In this document: one piece after another, positions 47,633 through 58,206 of the stretch
Layout: each line of letters starts with the position of its first letter
Position numbering within the stretch: position 1 is the stretch's first letter
NCBI GenBank assembly: GCA_020086605.1
Contig: JACBWW010000086.1
Location: 571,749-635,748, forward strand
Length of the DNA stretch: 64,000 nucleotides
Reading direction: 5' to 3'
From: Lanius collurio
Taxonomy: Eukaryota; Chordata; Aves; Passeriformes; Laniidae
Translations under genes and position numbers: made by a program
The notes under the pieces: generated by a model
The model's database searches: none
What the model saw: the letters and a program-made list of their open reading frames with translations, nothing else
What the model was told of the DNA's origin: nothing

Positions 47633-47806
47633 ATTCCCAGCACACAGAGGTCCCGGTTCCGAGATGACCCCCTGAGCACCAAAGGGTTTGTGTGGTACAA
47701 GGAGCACGACTGGGGCATCCCTGAGCCCCACAGGGAGACAACCCTTTGCCATAAGATGCTTTTCCCATCCCTGCTTCAGTCCATGGTCCGGGCCAGCAGC
47801 TGAGAG
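47633..47806 (+). other. TICAM1: TICAM1 5' UTR in the coding exon, with two uORFs
   Basis: Acceptor TCCCCACAG at 47624-47632. Upstream frames: a three-codon uORF at 47664-47675, and a 15-codon uORF at 47756-47803 whose stop is three bases before the main ATG. Confidence 0.7.
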
Positions 47807-49885
47807 ATGGCACAGAGCACTGGGCTCCAGCCGAGCTTTGAGGATGTGTTCAACATTCTGTCCCAGGCCCCACCAGAGAAACTGCTGAGCCTCAAACTCA
47901 GACTGAAGCACTTGATCCCTGAGCCCTGCAGCAAGTTACTGCAAGCCATGGTCCTGCTTACTCTAGGGCAAGAAACAGATGCAAGAATTTGTCTGGATGC
48001 CTTGAGGGATAATCAGGCAGCCCAGTACATCCACCAGATCAAACTGGGCGCTGCAGGAGTGCAGGAAGACAGGGAGGACCTGCAGCCTCCCCAGCTGGAT
48101 GCAGGTGCCGTGGCCCTGCTGGAACAGGTGTACACAGTGTTGGCACAGGAAAAGCTGTGCAGTCCTGAGGCCGGGGACAAAGCCCGCCATGCCAGCAACG
48201 ACACTCAGCAGGGGACACTCGACAACATCCCAGCCGAGGAACAGGACAAACAGGGCTCTGCAGCCAGTGTGGGCTCAGGGGACAGCTTCTGGATGCTGAG
48301 ATCCCGTGAGGATGTGGGAGTTCCCTGCACAGCCAGCTCCAACTACGTGGTGAGGAGTTCTCCAGTGCAGATCGAATGCAACTCAGACCTTTCAGGCCCC
48401 CGGACCTTGTGCTCTGAGGAGAGTTCTTCCCTGTCCAGCTGTTTGGAGATCAGTGCATCACCAACAGTTGCTTTTCAGTCCCAGCCCTCTGTCCCCGAGC
48501 CTGTCCCCTGGTCCAGCCATGCTGGACACCCTGACAAGGACAGACTGAGGCACGGCCCGCAGGAATCCAGCTGGGCCAGCACACCCAGCTCTCTCCCCGG
48601 ACAGGACACGGCTGCCCAAGGGCCCCCACCAGAGAGGGTTCTGCAGGTCAGTCCCTGTCACCTCACACTCCCTGTCCCTGAGACGCTGCTGCCCTCAGAG
48701 CCGGCCCAAAGCAGAGACGTGTCCAGCACACTGACAGAGCCTCACACACAAGGAGAAAAGCAGGATGAAAAGCAGGATAAAAAGCAATTGTCTGCTGGTG
48801 TCCCTGACCCAGGGGCTGCAGTGGATACTGCTCCTGCCCACGTGTCCATAGAGGACTCCTACATTCCAGCAGGCATTCCTTGTAACTCTGCACCTGCTTC
48901 TATTTCAACCTGTTCCTTTCCTCCTCCTACTTACTCCTTCTCCTCAACTCTTCCTCCTCTTCAGGAATCTTACTCCAACGCATTATATCCCCCTCCCCTG
49001 CAATCATCCCTCTCTCCAGCCTGGCCTACTCCTGCTCTCCCACCCATGGATCCATCAGAGCCAGATGGTGCCACATTCTTCACGTTTGTTGTCCTGCACG
49101 CCAGTGAAGATGAGATTGAGGCCCACCGGGTCAAGAACCTGCTGGAGAGCATGGGGGTGTCCAACGGTGCCACACTCAGTGAGGATTTCTTCATCGCCGG
49201 ACGCAGCCACATGATTTGCTTCCAGGAGGCCATGGAAAACTCTGCCTTCATGATCCTCCTGCTGACCAAGAACTTCCCATGCAACCTGAGTCAGTTCCAG
49301 ACAGACACTGCTCTGATGGAGTCCATCCAGGACCCTTCCAAGAAAGACTCAGTCATCCCGTTTTTGCCCAAGGTGAACGCCCTGGAGCAGAGCCGGATCC
49401 CCAGGATGCTCAGGGCGCTCGTGTTCCTGAAGGAGAGCTCTCCTCTCTTCTCCCAGAATGTGCACAAGACTTTTAACCCCGAGAAGATCACGGAGAAGAA
49501 AGCTCTGTGGTACCAGATGCAGAGAAGAAAGCTCCAGGGGTGTTGGGAAAGGTACCAAGCCCAGCAGAACTTGGCTGCCCTGAGCCTGGGCTCCCCTCCT
49601 TGGGTGCCTCCAGCAGCACCACGGCCGTGGCCACCAGAGCCATCAGCCCAACCCTGGTATCCCCCTGCCCCCGTGGACCCCCTGCCTGCTCAGAGGGGTC
49701 CTCCCCCTTCCCAAGCACAGCTCCCTCCAGGCCACTACAACATCGTGCCAGGCCAGGGAGGGATCCCACCCCTCATCATCCAACACGCCCGGATGGTTCA
49801 GATTGGGAACCACAACGTGATGCAGGTGGAAACTGCCCCACCTGGGCCACAGGACAGCCAGGAGCAAACCAGGCACAATGTCTGA
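47807..49885 (+). CDS. TICAM1: TICAM1 (TRIF), TLR3 adaptor
   Basis: TRIF links endosomal TLR3 (and TLR4 in mammals) to TBK1-IRF3, NF-kB and RIPK signalling. One uninterrupted 692-codon frame, as expected since the human coding region is also single-exon (712 residues). N-terminal helical domain about 1-150 (PSFEDVFNILSQAPPEKLLS); LEIS at 213-216 fits the pLxIS motif used for IRF3 docking; Pro/Ser-rich middle; TIR about 424-575 (FFTFVVLHASEDE, AFMILLLTKNF, VIPFLPKVNAL); C-terminal RHIM near 658-675 with core VQIG at 664-667. The BB-loop proline is replaced by Ala 464. The ATG has G at -3 and +4. Lies between PLIN3 and FEM1A as in human. Confidence 0.96.
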   Translation: MAQSTGLQPSFEDVFNILSQAPPEKLLSLKLRLKHLIPEPCSKLLQAMVLLTLGQETDARICLDALRDNQAAQYIHQIKLGAAGVQEDREDLQPPQLDAGAVALLEQVYTVLAQEKLCSPEAGDKARHASNDTQQGTLDNIPAEEQDKQGSAASVGSGDSFWMLRSREDVGVPCTASSNYVVRSSPVQIECNSDLSGPRTLCSEESSSLSSCLEISASPTVAFQSQPSVPEPVPWSSHAGHPDKDRLRHGPQESSWASTPSSLPGQDTAAQGPPPERVLQVSPCHLTLPVPETLLPSEPAQSRDVSSTLTEPHTQGEKQDEKQDKKQLSAGVPDPGAAVDTAPAHVSIEDSYIPAGIPCNSAPASISTCSFPPPTYSFSSTLPPLQESYSNALYPPPLQSSLSPAWPTPALPPMDPSEPDGATFFTFVVLHASEDEIEAHRVKNLLESMGVSNGATLSEDFFIAGRSHMICFQEAMENSAFMILLLTKNFPCNLSQFQTDTALMESIQDPSKKDSVIPFLPKVNALEQSRIPRMLRALVFLKESSPLFSQNVHKTFNPEKITEKKALWYQMQRRKLQGCWERYQAQQNLAALSLGSPPWVPPAAPRPWPPEPSAQPWYPPAPVDPLPAQRGPPPSQAQLPPGHYNIVPGQGGIPPLIIQHARMVQIGNHNVMQVETAPPGPQDSQEQTRHNV

Positions 49886-52800
49886 GCCAAGGGACAGAGG
49901 TCAGAGACACAATTAATTTCAAATCCTGGATTAGAGTGATTCTGATGGGACTGGGACTATTATTCTCTGCATCAAGAGCGCCATTTTCCTGAAGCAAAAA
50001 GAAAATTCTTAATTTTTTGTTGGAAAAAAAGACATGGAGATCTCTTGGAACTGTTTTTCCTTGTGCTTATTTTCAGGTAACTGAGAAAATTATTTTCTTG
50101 ATTCTGTGGAGCTACTTGAAGATTTTATAAATTAATTTTAATTAATTTATTTGTGTTCCTCTGGTTCTTTCCTGTAGAATTTGAAAAGGGATAATCAGGG
50201 ATGGATGGAAAATTATTCTGCATGTTGGTAGAAGAGCTGGGAGAACTGACCAAATGATTTGAGGGACAATCTGCAGGGGATGTTTTGGGAAGCTGCTTTT
50301 AAGGAAAAAGTGGGATGAAAAGCCAAAAGCACTGAGCAGAGTAGTGCTCCAGGAATGTGGAGTGGGAGGGGTAATTTTGCAGGATCTGAGCAAGGGATAT
50401 ACCAGGCTGGTACCTACTGAGTTTTAACACCAGGAGGGCACCTGGAGCAAATCCCCCAATCCCTCACTCCTCCTGGCACGCTCCAGGCACAGCCATTTTC
50501 CTGATCGTCAGCAGAGGTCACCCCAAAGCCACCGAGAGACTGGAAATGCAGCTGTTCCCTCCCCAGCAGAGCCCAGAGCCAGCTCAGCCTGTGCCAGGAA
50601 CAGGGCAGAGCTCCCAGACTCCTGAGGAGCCACTCCCTGTTCGAGTGGATGCCGAGGGCCACTGTGATCAATATAGGGAAGTGACCCCGTCCCAGGTATT
50701 TCTGCAGGTCTGGGTGTGCTCCTGTCACTCCATGGCTTCCCCAGCAGGTTCCCAATGTCTGTCCCAGCAGGTTCCAGGAGGATCTGAGCCCAGGACTCCC
50801 ACAGGCCATCCTGGCCCCGGCCCTGGGCCCTCTCAGGGCCTCACTCCACACTGCAGTCTTTGTCCATGAGCCATGCAAGCCCCGCAGCCAACCCCTGTGT
50901 GAGACAGATGTTACTAAGTCCTTGGACTCTGAGCTGCCCCAGCTCTTGGCTTCCAGCTCTCAAACTGTTTGGATTTCAACTCTGCTGGACCTAGTGACAA
51001 TGGATTAGCTCATCCACTCCTTCCAGAGCCTGCTGGCATCCTCCAAGTGCTCTAACTCCTTTTGTTTTGCTGGTTTCTCTCCTCCTTAGCACGGTTAGGA
51101 GGTGTTGTGTTACTGCAATTCCTGTCCCCTGCAGTTGGTGCAGGACAGTCCCTCCCCTCGGGAGCACACACACATCCCTCCTTTCCCGGCTCCTCTCCTA
51201 CTATAAATAAACATCATGCAAAATTAGTCAACTGGAAGCTGTTCCAGCTTGTAAACAAGCTCAGCAGAGCCACATCCAGCGTGCTTGGATCACACAAAGG
51301 GGAGGGAAAGCTGTGTCTGGCATATAGGAGGGTCTGCAGCCACCACTGTGGAGAAAATACTCCTCTCTGTCCAATATAATTAACAAACTAATCACTGAAA
51401 CATTGCCCTGCTCCCCACAACTCTGTGTTTTCCCCACATGGAGCTGGCCTTACAGTCAATCAGGCCTGTTCAGTGTAATTACTCCTAAATCGTGCACTGA
51501 TTTCTCCCACCCTGTAATTACTATCAATATTTAATTGCTAGGCCCTCTATGTAATTACAGATTATTTATGTGTTAAAAAAAAAGTGAAGCCTTTTCCATC
51601 ACACAGAATATTCTCCTCCTTGGGGCTGCTGCACCTGACTGCATTCCCTGACTACAAGAGCCCAGCTCGAGTTGTTCCTGCATGGAGTAACTCCCTTCCC
51701 ACTCTCTCCTGCCAGCAGCTGTGGGTGCAGATGGAATTGCACTGACCAGCCCTGCCTCGGTCCTGAGGCCACCAGGCTCCCTGTCCCTGCCTGGCAGCTG
51801 CTGTCCCACACACCTGGAGATCACCTGCAGCACAGGAGGGAGATCTGGGTGGGAGAAGCACATCCCCAGGCTCTACAGACACTGCTTAAATGTCATTTTT
51901 AGCACAAAGGCACCATCATTCATCAAGGCATCAAGAATTAAGGATGGAGCGATTAATGACAGGACAAACATTCAAATATTTTATCCATCCACCCTCCTTG
52001 GGGAAGACCAAGCATTTTTGGGAATCCAGGTCCCTGTGTGGAACTAACTCCAGTACCAGTAATTTCTCTGGTTTCACCGCCCCTGATGGATTTGGGGCTG
52101 GAAAACAAACTGCTGACACTGTGTCCCTTTTTTTGCTTGCTGTGCCCACTGTCCCACATGTATAAGGCAGGTTATACCTGAGCCAACAAAGGTCCTCTCA
52201 CACTGTTTGATTTACATCCAAATATAAGGCAAAACAGATAAGAAGAGGTGTCACATCAGTTACCCCTTCCCAGGGGAAATGTCTGCCACCACAGCACAGA
52301 TTGATTTTTCACAGGGGTAACCATGAAATGAATCAATCACACCTGTTAATTGCAAATACCCCGCAATTCCATACCCACAGTGTCCCATCCCTGGGAAACA
52401 ACCTGAAAATAGAGGAAAAAACCTGAAAATAGAGGCTTATCAGGAAGAAGTCCAAGGCACTTGCATTCTAGCAGCTGTTTTTTGTTTTATTATTTAAAGT
52501 TAAGAGCGCTCATCAGCTCACAAAGGAACAAATCCCATTCCTGCAGTTTAGTTCAGGTTTCAGGCAAAAAGAAAAAAAAAATAGAAGGCAGCTAAACTAA
52601 CTCTGCACTTTACAGCTCAATTCAAGTTAAACCTCCTCGCTTTATAAATAAATGTTATAGTTAACACTGCAAAATGTACTGGCAGATCTACATTATCTTG
52701 AAGGGGGAGAGAGCATGATTATTGAGGCTGATAAATACAAGTAGAGAAGCTTCAGTAGCACAGAGAGCGAGGGTGGGGCTGGGGTCTGCTCTCCCAGGTG

Positions 52801-53870
52801 GGGCCTTTCCCAGAGCTCCAAGGCAGCTGCTTCTGCCCTCAGCTGTGCTTCCCACCCTGCTCAGGGCCAGGGAATGAGCCAGGGGCTGCCCATCATCCCC
52901 TGCACAAGGACAAACTGCTGGAAACTCTTTGTTTTCCACCACTGAGGGTTCTGCTCATGGAGGCAAAAACCTGCCCTGAGACTACAGAGTTAAAAACAAG
53001 GTGTGTGCAGATCCTCATCAAAGGAAGGAGCTTGCCCAAACAGCAGCCAGGTGAGATTTCAAATTCCACCTTGGAAGTAGCACCATCCTCAGTGAAGTTA
53101 CAAAAAAAAAAAAAAAAAAAAAGGGACAAAAAGAAGACTCAAAAGCCCAAACCAGCTGCTAAGAACCCTTTGCACGAGGTTTCAGAATGGGGCAATAACA
53201 GAGCCCAAGCAGGTGATACCAAAACCTCAGAAGGACAAGGAGGCACCTTAAAACTTCCATTTCTTGCTTCTTCCTTCAGCCCCATCCTGGTGCAAACCCA
53301 CCACAGACACCCACTTGCCTTCATAACCCCCTCCCAGCACCTCCACACTACAGGCACCTCCTGGCCTAAAGGGCTTGCAAGAGCTCAGCCTTGGAAATAG
53401 TTCAAAATGTGCTATTTTGGCTCCCAAACCATCCACATTCACCCTTTCAGCTCAGTCCCTGCTGACCTCTGGAGCTAAAGCACATCCATGCTGGGAATGG
53501 AGCGAACGGGTGTGGAATGGACAAGCCAAGGGCCTGAACACCACATCAGGATTTTGTTCTTAAAGTAGTTTTTTCTCCCCATTCATAAACTACATCTATG
53601 GATGAAACTGTATAATCAGAACTGACCTTCCTCTATCTTACAGGATTGGAGAAGTCTTGCAGCATAGATAGGGCCTGGCTCTACAAGGGAAAAAACATCC
53701 CAGCTTTATGCACAATCACAGAAACCTCAGGCTTTAAACACCATTTGCTACTTGGCCAACGAAGACAGAGGCAAACCCCATCCTCAGCACACCCAGCCCT
53801 GGGCAGAGCACGAGCCCCTCGTGCATGCTGGGCATGGGCTGTGCCAAACTTGACAGGAGGGAGGGGAAGG
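49886..53870. other. TICAM1-FEM1A convergent intergenic region
   Basis: Begins with the TICAM1 3' UTR (no canonical AATAAA close by; AATAAA at 51206-51211 is a distant option). Contains a TAATTA-rich stretch at 51370-51560, a 19-bp duplication at 52401-52434, and a 20-base A run near 53102-53121. No gene seen. Confidence 0.65.
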
Positions 53871-53887
53871 GATTAGCTGGAGAGTAT

Positions 53888-53893
53888 TTTATT
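53888..53893 (-). promoter_or_regulatory. FEM1A: FEM1A poly(A) signal
   Basis: TTTATT on plus (AATAAA on minus), 423 nt after the FEM1A stop; the first canonical signal downstream. Confidence 0.65.
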
Positions 53894-54315
53894 CCTCACT
53901 CACTTTCTATCTGTTGGGTGTGTGGGGTGGGAAGGGCCAGAGCACATGGGGGATGTGTAGCTGCTCCAAAGCTGAACACTGAGTTAATCCAGCACTAATG
54001 GGAGAGGCAGCAGGTCCCAGGGAATCTGTTTCCTTCCTTCTCATGACAAGATGGTGGCATGGGGAAGGGCAGGGGCTGTGGCCTTCCATGGGCAGAGTGC
54101 ACTGGAGAGCTGGTACCTGCAGGTACCAACGAGGGACAGCCATGAGCTCTGGAGCCTCCTCCTCCCCTGCCCTGACTTGCCAGCTGGGTGGTGACAGATG
54201 GGGACAAAGCTCAGCACAGCGACAGCCCTCGGCACCTTGGCACAGCCAGCCCGAGCCCTCCAGCTGCACAACCTCAGTGGGGTGGGACAGGCTGGGGACC
54301 GTCGGCTCTCGTGCC

Positions 54316-56322
54316 CTAGTGCAGCTCAATGAAGGCTTCCAGCTCCTCGGGGATGAATCCCTTGTAGGGAATCTTGTGCTTGTCCAGGGCGCGAGCAGCA
54401 AGGCACTGGAGGGTGATGTAGTTGAAGGGCTGCATGGTGCTCTTGGTGAGCAGCTTCTCGTCCAGCAGCTCGTAGGCCGTCTGCTTGAAGGCGTTGGTGG
54501 CGTCCATGTGCGCCCCAGCCTCCATCAGGGCGCTCATGATCAGCGGGCAGTTGTTGCGGGCAGCCACGTGCAGGGGGGTGTTGTTGTCATAGTCCCGGCT
54601 GTCCGGGTCTGCCCCGCACTCCAGCAGCAAGTTCACCACGTGGAGCGACGGGAATTTGCCCACAGGGTAACGCCCCACTGTTGTGGTGTCCTTGTCCACA
54701 GCCATGTGCAGGAGGGTGAAGCCGTTCTTGGCGCGGGGGCTGCACTTGAGCAGGCGGTAGATGGTCTGGCGCTTCTGGTGCTCCTGCTCCGGGGTGCATT
54801 CCACCTTCTCCAGCAGGAAAACCAGGTGCAAGATGATGGCCAACGTCTTGGTGAACTGAGCCGAGTCAGCCACGGGGTCCTTGCCATGCACCAGGGCCCT
54901 CTCCACCTCCCGGACCCCTTTGCTCAGCACCCCGATGAGGTCGGAGAAGCCCAGGTGGGTGGCCAAAGTGCCTTTGGAGCGGTCCTGGAGCACGTAGGAG
55001 TAAAGCTCAGCAAAGGAAAGGAAACTGCTGGCAGTCATGGGACTGAGGGGCTCCAGGTTGCCTTGCTGCATGTCCAGGGCGTACTTCCACAGGTTAATGC
55101 AGCGCTCGAAGTTGCCGGAGTCGGCGTAGACGGCCCCGCGGTAACGGATGTAGTACGAAGTGTCGGGGTGGGAAGGGCCCAGGATGCGCTCCCGGATCAG
55201 CAGCGCCTGCATGCGCATCTCATCGGGGTCTGTGATCAGTGCTTCCAGCTCCTCCAGAGAGCTCACCTCCCGGGAATAGTCGTAGGCCAGCACCAGCTGC
55301 CGGGGCTCAGGCTTAGGCAGGTACTTCCCGCCCTCGCAGCGCAGCTCCATCGCCCTGCGCCAGTACTTGTGGGCTCCCAACAGGTCTCGTTTCTTGTCCA
55401 CAAATGTGGCACCCAGCAGCTCCAGTGCTTCCACAGCAGCCTCTCGAGTGCAGAACACGTTCGGGACCTCGTCCTGACCGGAAGCTGAAGCACTGCATCC
55501 CTCACAGCCCTCTTCAGTGCAGCCCCTTGGATGGCTCCCACCTGAGGCACAGGTCCCACTCTGGCTCCCTGCAGCCTCGTCCTGCTGCAGCCCCCCCTGG
55601 ATGAGGTACTCCACGATGTTGGTGTGGCCGGTGACACTGGCAGCGAGCAGAGGCGTCATGCCATAGCCGTCCTTCTCCATGCGGGCCTTGGAGCGGAGCA
55701 GGAGCTGCAGAATCTCCAGGCTGCCCGACTCGGCGCAGTCATGCAGGGCCGTGTTTCCCTTCACGCTGCGCCGGTTCACATCGGCCCCTTTCTCCAGCAA
55801 ATACCGGGCGATCTCCCGGTGCCCTTTGTAGCAGGAAATCATCAAGCACGTGTGGCCGTGCCGGTTGGCCACCTCCAGGTCGGCCCCGCGCTCACCCACC
55901 AGGTACCGCACGATCTCCAAGTGCCCGTCGAAGCAGGCGGCCCGCAGCGGGGTGGAGTTGGTCAGCGTGGTCTGGTTCACCGAGGCGCCGTGGTCCAGCA
56001 GGCTCCGCACCACGCCCAGGTGCCCCGCAGCCGAGGCCGCCCACAGCGGCGGGGCCCCCTCGATAGTCTCGCCGTCGAAGCTGACGGAGCCGCCCTCCTC
56101 CACGCGGGCCCCGCAGTGATCCAGCAGGTACTCCACCACCTCCAGGTGCCCGTGCCGGGCCGCGATCAGCAGCGGAGTGCTGCCGGCTCCGGGGCCGCCC
56201 CCGCCGCCGGGCCCCGCCGTCAGTGCCTCCAGCTCCTCCCGGCTGCGGCTGCCCAGCAGCTTCTGCAGCAGCTTCAGCTTCCCATCGCGGGCCGCGTTGT
56301 ACACGGCCGTGCGCAGGTCCAT
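54316..56322 (-). CDS. FEM1A: FEM1A, CUL2 ubiquitin-ligase substrate receptor
   Basis: FEM1 proteins bind C-terminal degrons (notably C-end Arg) and bring them to CUL2-elongin ligase. One exon, 668 residues (human 669, also intronless). Ankyrin repeats fill about 2-270 (MDLRTAVYNAARDGKLKLLQ, TPLLIAARHGHLEVVEYLLD, GHTCLMISCYKGHREIARYL, NTALHDCAESGSLEILQLLL); a variable loop rich in Cys/Ser/Gly follows; then the helical/TPR part (REAAVEALELLGATFVDKKR, PSHPDTSYYIRYRGAVYADS); two C-terminal ankyrins (NGFTLLHMAVDKDT, NNTPLHVAARNN) and the FIPEELEAFIELH end. The frame stays open 108 codons upstream through the promoter; I chose the ATG at 56322 because the human protein starts MDLRTAVYNAARDGKL. A Gly-rich insert follows the first ankyrin. 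Confidence 0.97.
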   Translation of the reverse strand: MDLRTAVYNAARDGKLKLLQKLLGSRSREELEALTAGPGGGGGPGAGSTPLLIAARHGHLEVVEYLLDHCGARVEEGGSVSFDGETIEGAPPLWAASAAGHLGVVRSLLDHGASVNQTTLTNSTPLRAACFDGHLEIVRYLVGERGADLEVANRHGHTCLMISCYKGHREIARYLLEKGADVNRRSVKGNTALHDCAESGSLEILQLLLRSKARMEKDGYGMTPLLAASVTGHTNIVEYLIQGGLQQDEAAGSQSGTCASGGSHPRGCTEEGCEGCSASASGQDEVPNVFCTREAAVEALELLGATFVDKKRDLLGAHKYWRRAMELRCEGGKYLPKPEPRQLVLAYDYSREVSSLEELEALITDPDEMRMQALLIRERILGPSHPDTSYYIRYRGAVYADSGNFERCINLWKYALDMQQGNLEPLSPMTASSFLSFAELYSYVLQDRSKGTLATHLGFSDLIGVLSKGVREVERALVHGKDPVADSAQFTKTLAIILHLVFLLEKVECTPEQEHQKRQTIYRLLKCSPRAKNGFTLLHMAVDKDTTTVGRYPVGKFPSLHVVNLLLECGADPDSRDYDNNTPLHVAARNNCPLIMSALMEAGAHMDATNAFKQTAYELLDEKLLTKSTMQPFNYITLQCLAARALDKHKIPYKGFIPEELEAFIELH

Positions 56323-56439
56323 GGCGCCAGGAGCCGCCTCCAGGCCATGGACCGGCAGCGACGGCGCGGCCCCAGCGCGGCGTGAGACGGGCGGGGGGCG
56401 GCGGAACCCCCCTGCCCTCAGCGCGGCGGGACCTTCACC

Positions 56440-56770
56440 GCCCGGGCCCGGCCGCCATCTCAGGCTGCGCCGCGGAACAAAATGGCGCCGCGCGGGGCGG
56501 AGCGGGATGCGCGGTGGATGATGGGAGCTGTAGTCCCGCGCGCAGCACCGCTCGCCCAGTGTTGTACTCCGCATACTCTGTTTCCCAGAAGGCAGCGCGG
56601 GCGGGGGAGCGGCGGGAAGGACGTGCGCCCTCTCCGCGCGGGGCATCCTGGGGACTGTAGTCCTGTCGCCGCGCTCTGCGCAGCGCCGCTAACGCGGCGT
56701 CGCCGCACCGGGACTACGCTTCCCAGCGCGCCCCGCGCGGGCCGGGCGCTGTCCAGGTGTGTCTGCTCGT
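56440..56770 (-). promoter_or_regulatory. FEM1A: FEM1A promoter with four ZNF143-like and two YY1-like sites
   Basis: ACTACA-(N)-TCCCA elements: 56518-56537 (minus), 56575-56593 (plus, degenerate), 56643-56663 (minus), 56711-56732 (plus). YY1-type GCCGCCATCT at 56451-56460 and AAAATGGCGCC at 56480-56490. A CpG island covers the promoter and continues through the gene. Confidence 0.7.
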
Positions 56771-57554
56771 TGCATAGCGGTTTTATTTCTTTTAAATTCC
56801 TTTATGTTATTGAACATCAAAACACAGCGGCTGCGCAGCGTTAATCCGACGGGGTTTAGCTGCAGGTTTTATGAAATCGTAATGTCCTGAGCTGTAACGG
56901 GGACACAGGGATCGCGCAGTCCAGCCCACAGCCCTGCACAGGTGTGGTGATGCGTTTTAAAGTACGAATTTCCTGCTTTGGAGGTGGCAAAGCCTCGTCC
57001 CCACCAGCGAACACAGATTTATTCCCTCCAATTCCCTCCACAGGACATTATGTCCAACTTGCTCCGTCCTCGAGTGACAATACCTGCTCGGAGTGAAGGA
57101 AAACACTCAAGAAATAAATAGCTCAGCTTAGATGAGCAAAGCTTTCTTTACTCACTAGAGCCTATTTTTAGGGCATAAGTTGAGTTTAAGTGTCTCTAAT
57201 CTTTATGCAGAGAATTGGCACAGGGTTTCTCCCATTGTATTTTATTTATAGCTGGGTTTCTCCTACCCAGGGAAATAAGCTTAGTCTCATTACTTCCATT
57301 ATTATAATTCTGTCTGTCATGATTATTATTCAGTCCATCCACCCGTTTTAGGTCTTGTCTGGAATTACAGTGGATTATCCCACTGATGCCTGTTGCCTTC
57401 ACATAGAATATCACTTTTGTTGCTAAGAAACTGCTTTTGCATAACAGGCAGCGGGAGCCCAATTTTCACTTCAGCAGCTTCTGAAAGTCACCGGGAGCAG
57501 CAGCTGCTCCTGGAGCCAGAGCCAGAGTATCCGTGGCAGAATTCCCACCCAAGG

Positions 57555-57770
57555 TCTGTGCCCGGCGATTGTTCCCTGGGAGGGTGGAATGGGATTCCCA
57601 GAGCAGCTGTGGCTGCCCCTGGATCCCTGGCAGTGCCCAAGGCCAGGCTGGACATTGGGGCTGGGAGCAGCCTGGGACAGTGGGAGGTGTCCCTGCCGTG
57701 GCAGGGGTGGGGCTGGGTGGGCTTTGAGGTCCCTCCAACCCAAAACTTTCTGGAATTCTGTGACACAGCG
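57555..57770 (+). mobile_element. CR1-type LINE 3' end
   Basis: AGAGCAGCTGTGGCTGCCCC to GGGCTTTGAGGTCCCTCCAA, ending near GGAATTCTGTGA. Confidence 0.92.
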
Positions 57771-57867
57771 ACTTTGTGTTTGAGAAGAAAAGGGGCAAAG
57801 GTCCCTTAAGCATCTCCAGGGTGTCTGTGCTGTGCAAGGGCAGCTCCCTGCACGTCAGGACAGGAGG

Positions 57868-57945
57868 AATCAGGGAATCCTTGAGGTTGGAAAGGCCCTT
57901 CAGGACTATCAAGTCCAACTTTTTCCTCAGCCCTGCCCAAGGCTG
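57868..57945 (-). mobile_element. CR1-type LINE tail, short
   Basis: AATCCTTGAGGTTGGAAAGG then ATCAAGTCCAACTTTTTCC, a different CR1 subfamily end from its neighbour. Confidence 0.8.
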
Positions 57946-58192
57946 TGGGAACACACAACTCTGGGCACGAGTTCACCGTGTTTTCACCCAGAAAAAGCCC
58001 CGTGAATTCCATTTGAACGCTGTGAACCCTCTGGGTGTGTGTGTGTGCATTCTCAGGCTGTGAATATCCAAGCTGGGAGTGCCCTGTCCCTGTCCCTCTG
58101 TGAACACTCAGTGCAAACCGCCAGCCCTCAGGCTGTTTGTGCTGCAGGTCAAGGCACAGACACGGTGACATTTCCTCTCCCCGCTGGCTCTC

Positions 58193-58206
58193 GTTGCCAT
58201 GGTGAC
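58193..58206 (+). promoter_or_regulatory. Candidate RFX X-box
   Basis: GTTGCCATGGTGAC differs from the palindromic X-box consensus GTTGCCATGGTAAC by one base. It lies between FEM1A and the miR-7 gene. Confidence 0.55.

Noticed and set aside
53040..53125. Long A run as the tail of a processed pseudogene
   Set aside because: The preceding sequence resembles no known coding exon or mRNA, and no target-site duplication is evident.
53998..55488. 496-codon plus-strand frame opposite FEM1A, and a 253-codon one at 55624-56385
   Set aside because: GC-rich antisense shadows of the FEM1A coding sequence; Val/Gln/His-rich with no domain.
56323..56646. In-frame 108-codon N-terminal extension of FEM1A
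   Set aside because: It runs through the promoter motifs; the human protein starts at the MDLRTAVYNAARDG methionine.
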